From assembly GCA_009842675.1 (NCBI GenBank), contig VYEX01000077.1, forward strand, positions 1-64,000: a DNA stretch of 64,000 bases, read 5' to 3'. A model generated the notes under the pieces. That model worked only from the letters and a program-made list of their open reading frames with translations, searched no databases and was not told the origin of the DNA. Shown here piece after piece: positions 57,462 through 64,000 of the stretch. Each line of letters opens with the position of its first letter. Position 1 is the stretch's first letter. A program made the position numbers and the translations under genes. The stretch comes from Acidimicrobiia bacterium (GTDB lineage: Bacteria; Actinomycetota; Acidimicrobiia; Acidimicrobiales; Bin134).

Positions 57462-58478
57462 ATGGCGCCAGTCGTGACGATGCGTCAGCTGCTCGATGCT
57501 GGAGTCCACTTCGGACACCAGACCCGCCGTTGGAATCCGAAAATGCAGAGGTTCATTTTCGGTGAGCGCAACGGCATCTACATCATCGATCTGACCCAGA
57601 CGCTCGCCCATATCGAGGCGGCCTACACCTTTGTTCGCGATCTGGTGGCCAAAGGCGGCCAAGTGCTGTTTGTGGGAACCAAGAAGCAAGCCCAAGACAG
57701 CGTGCAGAGTTACGCCGAGCGTGTGGGCATGCCCTATGTGAATGAGCGTTGGCTGGGTGGTCTCCTGACCAACTTCGAGACAATCTCCAAGCGCATGGGC
57801 AAGATGAAGGAATTCCAGCGGATGCGCAGTTCGGGCGAGCTTGACGTGATGCCCAAGAAGGAGGCGTTGCTCATTTCCCGGGAGTTGGCGAAGCTTGAGC
57901 GCAACTTAAACGGCATTCGCGACCTGACTCGACCTCCCGATGCGGTTTTCGTGCTCGACACGAAAAAGGAACACATCGCGGTAGCCGAGGCCAACAAGCT
58001 GAAGCTGCCGGTAATAGCCGTAGTGGACACCAATTGCGATCCCGATGTCATTCAATTCGTCATCCCTGGAAATGACGATGCGATCCGGTCAGGAGAGCTG
58101 ATGTGCCGAATCATCAGCGATGCGGTGCTCGAAGGCCGCTTCATCGCACAGGGAAATGCCTCCGCCAAGTCTCAGCCGACGGAAGAGGCTCCGACGGAAG
58201 ACGACACATCGGCCGCTCCCGCAGACGAAGCTCCGGCGGCTTCGGAGGCCGCTGCCGCAGAAGATTCCTCCGAGGTGGCGGAATCGCAGCCTGATGGGGA
58301 CGCCCCGGCGGCTGCTGAGGCCGCTCCCGCAGACGAAGCTCCGGCGGCTTCGGAGGCCGCTGCCGCAGAAGATTCCTCCGAGGTGGCGGAATCGCAGCCT
58401 GATGGGGACGCCCCGGCGGCTGCGTCTGCCGAGCTAGCTGTTGATGCCGAATCGACCGAGCCCCAGGAGCAAGTGTGA
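57462..58478 (+). CDS. rpsB: 30S ribosomal protein S2 with repetitive acidic C-terminal extension
   Basis: [55 protein letters not shown] before ATG 57462. Confidence 0.95.
   Translation: MAPVVTMRQLLDAGVHFGHQTRRWNPKMQRFIFGERNGIYIIDLTQTLAHIEAAYTFVRDLVAKGGQVLFVGTKKQAQDSVQSYAERVGMPYVNERWLGGLLTNFETISKRMGKMKEFQRMRSSGELDVMPKKEALLISRELAKLERNLNGIRDLTRPPDAVFVLDTKKEHIAVAEANKLKLPVIAVVDTNCDPDVIQFVIPGNDDAIRSGELMCRIISDAVLEGRFIAQGNASAKSQPTEEAPTEDDTSAAPADEAPAASEAAAAEDSSEVAESQPDGDAPAAAEAAPADEAPAASEAAAAEDSSEVAESQPDGDAPAAASAELAVDAESTEPQEQV
58212..58423 (+). repeat. Tandem direct repeat, 108-bp period, 104 bp identical, inside rpsB
   Basis: 58212-58315 identical to 58320-58423; encodes [33 protein letters not shown](A). 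Confidence 0.95.
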
Positions 58479-59266
58479 GTTCGTTTACCGCCCAAGACGT
58501 CAAGGCCCTTCGCGATGCCACTGGCGCCGGAATGATGGACTGCAAGCGCGCCCTCACTGAGAATGAGGGCGACATGGAGGCCGCCACCCAATGGCTCCGC
58601 GAGAAGGGCATGGCCAAGGCTGCGGCCCGAGCAGATAGGGCCAGCGACCAGGGAACAGTGGCCCTTGCCGCCGACGGTGAGGCTGCCGCCATCGTCGAGC
58701 TTCGCTGCGAGACAGATTTTTCCGCGAAGGCTGATGACTTCACCTCTATGGCTGAAGAGCTGGCCCAGCTGGTGCTGGCCGAGGGGGAAGACTCGGTGGA
58801 GTCTCGCAAGGCCGAGATCGAGGATCTCAGTCTGGCCAAGAAGGAGAATGTCCGGGTGGGCAAGGTGGTCAAGGTTCAGGCCGCTGATGGGAACATTCTG
58901 GACACCTACCTCCACACCCAGGACGGCCGGGGCACCAGTGCGGTTGTGGTGGAGGCCCGTGGCGTGAGTCAGGAGCTGGCCCATGAGATCGCCCTTCACA
59001 TTGCCTTCGCCAAACCCTCGGTCTTGCACCGAGACGATGTCGACCCGGAAGAGGTGGAGAGGGAGCGCGTTGCGCTGACCGAGATGACCAAGGCCGAGGG
59101 CAAGCCTGAACAGGCCTGGGACAAGATCGTCACCGGCCGACTCAGGGCGTGGTACGCAGAGCGGGTGTTGCTGGAACAGGGCATGTTCGGGGAGAAGGAG
59201 ACTGTGCAGTCCCGGTTGGGGGACGGCGAGATTGTCCGGTTCGAGCTGGCGGCTATCGGCAGTTAG
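58475..59266 (+). CDS. tsf: Elongation factor Ts
   Basis: [42 protein letters not shown]. Confidence 0.95.
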   Translation: MSSFTAQDVKALRDATGAGMMDCKRALTENEGDMEAATQWLREKGMAKAAARADRASDQGTVALAADGEAAAIVELRCETDFSAKADDFTSMAEELAQLVLAEGEDSVESRKAEIEDLSLAKKENVRVGKVVKVQAADGNILDTYLHTQDGRGTSAVVVEARGVSQELAHEIALHIAFAKPSVLHRDDVDPEEVERERVALTEMTKAEGKPEQAWDKIVTGRLRAWYAERVLLEQGMFGEKETVQSRLGDGEIVRFELAAIGS

Positions 59267-59275
59267 CACAGACCC

Positions 59276-60016
59276 ATGACCAGCGAGCGCACCAAGAGGT
59301 CGGGCCGATGGGACCGAATCGTCTTGAAGCTCTCCGGCGAGGCCTTTGCCGGAGAGGCTGGATACGGCATTGACGGGGAAATCGCCGCGCAGATCGCCAG
59401 CGAGATCGTCAAGGTCAGGGCCGAGTTCGATGTAGATGTGGCCGTGGTGGTGGGCGGCGGGAACATCTGGCGGGGCATGACCGGAGCGGGCGCGGGAATG
59501 GACCGGGCCCAGGCCGACTACATGGGGATGCTGGCCACTGTCATCAACGCGCTTGCGCTGCAAGACACCCTCGAAAGGCTCAATCAGCCCACTCGGGTGC
59601 AGACGGCCATCGGCATGGCCCAGGTTGCCGAGCCATACATCCGCCGCCGGGCAATTCGACACTTGGAAAAGGGTCGCGTGGTCATTTTCGCCGCTGGCAC
59701 CGGCAATCCGTTCTTCACCACCGATACCGCAGCGGCGCTGCGAGCTGTGGAAATCGAGGCCGGAGTCCTCCTGAAGGGCACCCACAGCGGAACAGACGGG
59801 ATTTATACCGCCGATCCTCGAACCGATCCCAATGCCGAGAAGCTCGATGAAGTGCAGTACTTGGATGTGCTGTCCCAGGGCCTGAGGGCCATGGACAGCA
59901 CCGCGGTCTCTTTGTGCATGGACAACAAGTTGCCCATCGTCGTGTTCGACCTCATGAAGCCGGGAAACGTAAGCGCCATACTCGACGGGCAGTTGATCGG
60001 TACTCTGGTGTCATGA
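59276..60016 (+). CDS. pyrH: UMP kinase
   Basis: [47 protein letters not shown]. Confidence 0.95.
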   Translation: MTSERTKRSGRWDRIVLKLSGEAFAGEAGYGIDGEIAAQIASEIVKVRAEFDVDVAVVVGGGNIWRGMTGAGAGMDRAQADYMGMLATVINALALQDTLERLNQPTRVQTAIGMAQVAEPYIRRRAIRHLEKGRVVIFAAGTGNPFFTTDTAAALRAVEIEAGVLLKGTHSGTDGIYTADPRTDPNAEKLDEVQYLDVLSQGLRAMDSTAVSLCMDNKLPIVVFDLMKPGNVSAILDGQLIGTLVS

Positions 60017-60040
60017 GGGATGCCCCAAGGCATCGAAATA

Positions 60041-60616
60041 ATGACAACCGGCGATGAGTTGACCGATTTAGTGTTGGACGAAGCCGGTGGGCGCATGGAC
60101 TCCGCCGTCCATCACACACGCCAGCAGTTCGCCTCCGTCAGAACCGGGCGGGCCTCTCCGGCGCTGTTCGAACGGTTTCTCGTGGAGTACTACGGCACCG
60201 AAGTCCCCTTGCAACAGCTGGCCAGCTTCAGCGTCCCCGAAGCGCAGTTGCTCGTCATCTCCCCGTTCGACAAGAGCTCCATATCGGCCATCGAAAGGGC
60301 CATCATTCAAGCCGACCTCGGGCTCAATCCCAGCAACGACGGCAATGTTGTGAGGCTCACGTTCCCACCTCTGACCGAAGAGCGCCGCCGCGAGCTCGTC
60401 AGATTGGTCAAGCAGATGGCTGAAGAGGGGCGAGTGGCGATTCGAAACACCCGCCGCAGCAGCCGCCACGACATCGACCAGCTCAGCAAAGACGGGGATG
60501 TCTCTGAGGACATCGCCGCCCGGACCGAGAAGGAGCTCGACCGGCTAACCCACGACCATGAGCAGCTAATAAATGATGCCTTGAGTGTCAAAGAACAAGA
60601 GCTGCTCGAGATCTAG
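60041..60616 (+). CDS. frr: Ribosome recycling factor
   Basis: MDSAVHHTRQQFASVRTGRASPALFERFLVEYYGTEVPLQQLASFSVPEAQLLVISPFD; start may be 60020. Confidence 0.94.
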   Translation: MTTGDELTDLVLDEAGGRMDSAVHHTRQQFASVRTGRASPALFERFLVEYYGTEVPLQQLASFSVPEAQLLVISPFDKSSISAIERAIIQADLGLNPSNDGNVVRLTFPPLTEERRRELVRLVKQMAEEGRVAIRNTRRSSRHDIDQLSKDGDVSEDIAARTEKELDRLTHDHEQLINDALSVKEQELLEI

Positions 60617-60628
60617 CCTGGAGGGGCA

Positions 60629-61912
60629 GTGGACGACGACAATCCTTTCCAACGACCAAATGACCAGTTCGAAGAGGCGCCTGAAGACGATCAGGCCACC
60701 TTCTTGGACGATCTGACTTCCCTGTTCGACGAAGAAGAGGATGAGTCCGAACTTGCCGTTTGGGATGAACCTGCCGACACCGGCTCAGACGCCGACGAGG
60801 GCTGGGACAGCCTCACCGAGGCCGCGCCCCGGTGGCGCGAAGACTCGGACGAGCACACATTCGCCGACCTAGCTGATCCCGTTGGAGGCAGCCCAATTGA
60901 TGTCGGCGGAGCAACCGAAGGGGCAAGCGTCTTCGAAGACCCTGAGCCCACTGAGGCGGTGGAGTTTCCCTCGGTGGACCGGGTGGATGAGGTGCTGTCT
61001 TTGGACGTAGCCGATTCTCCGTCCGTTGCAGAAATGCCGTCGCCCCTATCGGCACCGCATTCGACGGGTACCCACCCGAGGGCTACTGGCGCCAACGGCA
61101 ACCTGATGAGGGCCGTTGTGGTCGGATTGCTGCTGGGCGGCATCGTGCTAGGCGCGATCGCTCTGGGAGAGCGAGTCACTCTTGCGGTGTTGGTCATCGC
61201 ACTGCTCATCGCCGCGGCGGAGTGGTTCACCACGCTGCGCCATGCTGGCTATCAGCCCCCAACGCTGGTGGGATTCGCCGCGGTGGTTGCCCTGCCGATA
61301 GCCGCCTTTTGGCGGGGCGCCGACGGGATGGTGATGGTGTTGGTCTTCGCGCTGTTCGGAGCCGGGCTGTGGTATTTGGGCGGCATTGGCCGCGACCGTC
61401 CGCTGGCCAATCTCGGGGTCACCCTGCTGGGCATCACCTATATCGGAGTCACCGGGGCGTTCGGCGGGCTCCTGCTGGACAACCCGGATGGAGCGGAACT
61501 AGTGCTGAGCGCGGTGATCTTGACCGTGGCCCACGACGTGGGGGCTTTCGCCGTCGGGCGGGCCGCAGGCCGCACGCCGTTGTCGAAGTCCAGTCCGAAC
61601 AAGACGGTCGAGGGTTTGATCGGCGGCACGATTCTCACCATCGCAGTCGCATTGGTGTTCATCTCCATTCTGGAGATCGGCCCCTTTGGGGAAGAGCCTG
61701 GGTCGCGCTCCGATGGCGTCATCCTGGGCATCGTGATTGCCGCAGTTGCCCCGCTTTCCGATCTTCTGGAGTCGGCTCTCAAACGTGACCTCGGCGTCAA
61801 GGACATGGGATCTTTGCTGCCCGGCCATGGAGGCATGCTGGATCGGATTGACGCCCTGCTCTTCGTTCTGCCGGCCACCTACTTCACCGCTCTCATGCTT
61901 GGGGTGATCTGA
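60629..61912 (+). CDS. cdsA: Phosphatidate cytidylyltransferase with long acidic N-terminal extension
   Basis: Multi-TM C-terminal half with DLLESALKRDLGVKDMGSLLPGHGGMLDRIDALLF CdsA signature. Confidence 0.92.
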   Translation: MDDDNPFQRPNDQFEEAPEDDQATFLDDLTSLFDEEEDESELAVWDEPADTGSDADEGWDSLTEAAPRWREDSDEHTFADLADPVGGSPIDVGGATEGASVFEDPEPTEAVEFPSVDRVDEVLSLDVADSPSVAEMPSPLSAPHSTGTHPRATGANGNLMRAVVVGLLLGGIVLGAIALGERVTLAVLVIALLIAAAEWFTTLRHAGYQPPTLVGFAAVVALPIAAFWRGADGMVMVLVFALFGAGLWYLGGIGRDRPLANLGVTLLGITYIGVTGAFGGLLLDNPDGAELVLSAVILTVAHDVGAFAVGRAAGRTPLSKSSPNKTVEGLIGGTILTIAVALVFISILEIGPFGEEPGSRSDGVILGIVIAAVAPLSDLLESALKRDLGVKDMGSLLPGHGGMLDRIDALLFVLPATYFTALMLGVI

Positions 61913-61942
61913 GCTTCCGGTCTATACCGACGTGATTCGCTC

Positions 61943-63118
61943 ATGACCTCCCTGTCTTTGCTTGGTTCCACTGGCTCAATCGGCGTTCAGACGCTGGACG
62001 TGATTCGGGCCGAATCCGAGGCCTGGGACGTGGTGGCTCTGGGTGCGGGACGCTCAATCGAGCAATTGGTGGTCCAAGCCCGAGAATTTCGCCCCCGCAT
62101 TGTGGTGGTCGGCGATGACGGTCTGGTTCCCGAAGTACAGGAGGCACTGCCAGGGGTGACCGTGGCCAGTGGCTCAAAAGCACTAGCCGAGGCAGCCGCC
62201 ATGGGGGAGGTGGTGGTCAACGGTGTTGTCGGTTTCGCCGGTCTGCCGGTGACGCTTGCCGCCCTGGAGAATGGTCGACGCCTGGCACTGGCCAACAAGG
62301 AGTCGCTGATCGCCGCTGGCCCGGTAGTCCAGCGGGCCCGGCAGACCTCCGGCGCCGAGCTGTTGCCAGTGGACAGCGAGCACTGCGCGGTCCACCAGTG
62401 CCTGCGGGCCAACGATGTGTTCACCACCGAAGCGGGAATGGAGCGCGTTCATCGCATAGTGCTCACCGCCAGCGGCGGGCCGTTCCGGGGCCGAACGAGG
62501 AGCGAGTTGGCCGATGTGACCGTGGAGCACGCGTTGGCCCACCCCACCTGGAGCATGGGCCCCAAGATCACGGTGGACTCCTCCACGCTGATGAACAAGG
62601 GCTTGGAAGTGATCGAGGCCAACGAGCTGTTCGGAATGGGGTATGACCGCATCGAGGTGGTGATCCATCCCCAGTCGGTGGTCCATTCCATGGTGGAGTA
62701 CACCGATGGCGCCACTATCGCCCAGCTCTCCCTGCCCGACATGCGGCTGTGCATTGGTTACGCCATGGCCTATCCCGACCGCATTGCCACGCCATTTGGC
62801 CGCATCGACTGGGCGGAGCTGCGCCGCTTGGATTTCGAGCCCCCCGACACCGAGGCGTTTCCCTGTCTGGAGTTGGCCTACACCGCCGGGCGCATGGGCG
62901 AGACTGCACCCGCTTTGCTGAATGCGGCCAACGAGGTGGCCGTGCAGGCTTTTCTCGATGAGCGGATACGATGGACAGCAATTCCCGAGATTCTGGAGAC
63001 GGTCTTAGGCGACCACGACGGCACCGAGGCCGACTCCCTGGAGGCGGTCATGGAGATCGACGGCAAAGCCCGAGCCGCGGCCGAGCGAGTCGTCGTTAGC
63101 CAATCCGACCGCACTTAG
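61943..63118 (+). CDS. dxr: 1-deoxy-D-xylulose 5-phosphate reductoisomerase
   Basis: SLLGSTGSIGVQTLDVIRA, LANKESLIAAG, PVDSEHCAVHQCL, HPTWSMGPKITVDSSTLMNKGLEVIEA. Confidence 0.95.
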   Translation: MTSLSLLGSTGSIGVQTLDVIRAESEAWDVVALGAGRSIEQLVVQAREFRPRIVVVGDDGLVPEVQEALPGVTVASGSKALAEAAAMGEVVVNGVVGFAGLPVTLAALENGRRLALANKESLIAAGPVVQRARQTSGAELLPVDSEHCAVHQCLRANDVFTTEAGMERVHRIVLTASGGPFRGRTRSELADVTVEHALAHPTWSMGPKITVDSSTLMNKGLEVIEANELFGMGYDRIEVVIHPQSVVHSMVEYTDGATIAQLSLPDMRLCIGYAMAYPDRIATPFGRIDWAELRRLDFEPPDTEAFPCLELAYTAGRMGETAPALLNAANEVAVQAFLDERIRWTAIPEILETVLGDHDGTEADSLEAVMEIDGKARAAAERVVVSQSDRT

Positions 63119-63121
63119 TCG

Positions 63122-64000
63122 ATGACCTTCCATCAAGTCGGCTCCTCGGGGAGCGGTCAGCCTCCGGCGACCCCGCTCGGCAATTTGAGGGCATCGCGCG
63201 AGGGTTGGGGAGGTTTGATGCTGGTGGTCGGCCTGCTTGCCCTAGTGCAGGTGTTCTGGGGACTTCCGATGCTCATCGTCGTGCTGGCCGTTATTGGCAT
63301 GATCTTCCTGCACGAGATGGGCCACTTTGTCGCCGCCCGGGCGGCGGGCATGAGTGTCACCGAGTTCTTCTTGGGATTTGGACCCCGCCTGTGGTCTGTC
63401 CGCCGGGGCGAGACCGTCTACGGCATCAAGGCAATACCGGCCGGGGCCTATGTGCGGATCATCGGGATGAACAATCTGGAGGAAGTTCCCCCGGCCGACG
63501 AACACCGCACCTATCGCAGCAAGCCTTACTGGAGGCGGATGTCGGTGGCCGTGGCCGGTTCGACCGTGCATTTTCTACTGGCGCTGGTTCTGATCTTCTC
63601 CTTCCTGGTTATTGGTGGCAAGCACGAAGACGTACCCTCTCCGGATTGGACGGTGAACTTCGTGGCTCCAGGTTCACCGGCCGAGGGGGCGGGGCTGCTG
63701 CCGGGCGACCGCATTGTGTCGGTCGACGACAGTCCGGTCGCCACCATGAGCGAGATGGTGGTGGTATTGCCCGAACCGGGTACCCCGGTGAGCTTGGGGG
63801 TAGACAGGGGAGGCGAAGAACTCGTCCGCACGCTGACACTTAGCACTCATCCTGATGACTCCAATAAGGGATTCATCGGCATCTCGTCTGCTTCAGCCTG
63901 GTCGCGTCATCAGGTAGAAGTCGGATACTTTGAGGCCGTTCCTGAGACACTGGATGAATTCGGTTTCCTGGTCAAGGAATCAGTCTTCGGCATCGGCAGA
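63122..64000 (+). CDS. RseP-like M50 site-2 protease with PDZ domain (3' truncated by window)
   Basis: Not in ORF track (no stop in window); FLHEMGHFVAARAAGMSVTEFFLGFGPRLWS; PDZ FVAPGSPAEGAGLLPGDRIVSVDD. Confidence 0.93.
   Translation, partial: MTFHQVGSSGSGQPPATPLGNLRASREGWGGLMLVVGLLALVQVFWGLPMLIVVLAVIGMIFLHEMGHFVAARAAGMSVTEFFLGFGPRLWSVRRGETVYGIKAIPAGAYVRIIGMNNLEEVPPADEHRTYRSKPYWRRMSVAVAGSTVHFLLALVLIFSFLVIGGKHEDVPSPDWTVNFVAPGSPAEGAGLLPGDRIVSVDDSPVATMSEMVVVLPEPGTPVSLGVDRGGEELVRTLTLSTHPDDSNKGFIGISSASAWSRHQVEVGYFEAVPETLDEFGFLVKESVFGIGR

Noticed and set aside
58172-59785. 537-aa minus-strand ORF opposite rpsB/tsf/pyrH
   Set aside because: Antisense shadow spanning three well-supported genes, inflated by the alanine-rich repeat.

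Overview
High-GC actinobacterial chromosomal window; gene content and order suggest an Acidimicrobiia-like lineage (inference). It is densely packed with about 63 genes, mostly housekeeping. The right half carries a conserved cell-growth/translation block: recG - rsmD - coaD - SepIVA-like - yceD/DUF177 - rpmF - plsX - acpP - rnc - mutM-like - smc - htrA-like - ftsY - ffh - rpsP - khpA - rimM - trmD - rplS - yraN - [small repeat element] - cytochrome c - comM - dprA - xerC - LytM-like - rpsB - tsf - pyrH - frr - cdsA - dxr - rseP. The left half carries central metabolism (class I FBP aldolase, korAB, kgd, pyrG, nadK, ATP-type pckA, galE), DNA repair and recombination (recN, xerD, xthA, UvrD-like helicase), transporters and several uncharacterised proteins. 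I found no rRNA, tRNA, CRISPR array, prophage or complete IS element. I did not find an obvious new multi-gene system. The observations most worth follow-up are: (1) a MutM/Fpg homologue lacking nearly all catalytic and lesion-recognition residues; (2) a LytM/M23 protein lacking all four zinc ligands; (3) a ~165-bp MITE-like inverted-repeat element flanked by TA whose ends coincide with the stop codons of two convergent genes, one of them an unlisted 46-aa membrane protein; (4) a degenerate in-frame duplication of the pckA C-terminus; (5) a recurring TANNNT hexamer 7-10 nt before start codons, suggesting widespread leaderless transcription; (6) an 11-aa tandem repeat at the truncated window start; (7) acidic or repetitive appendages on several housekeeping proteins, including a perfect 104-bp duplication in rpsB.
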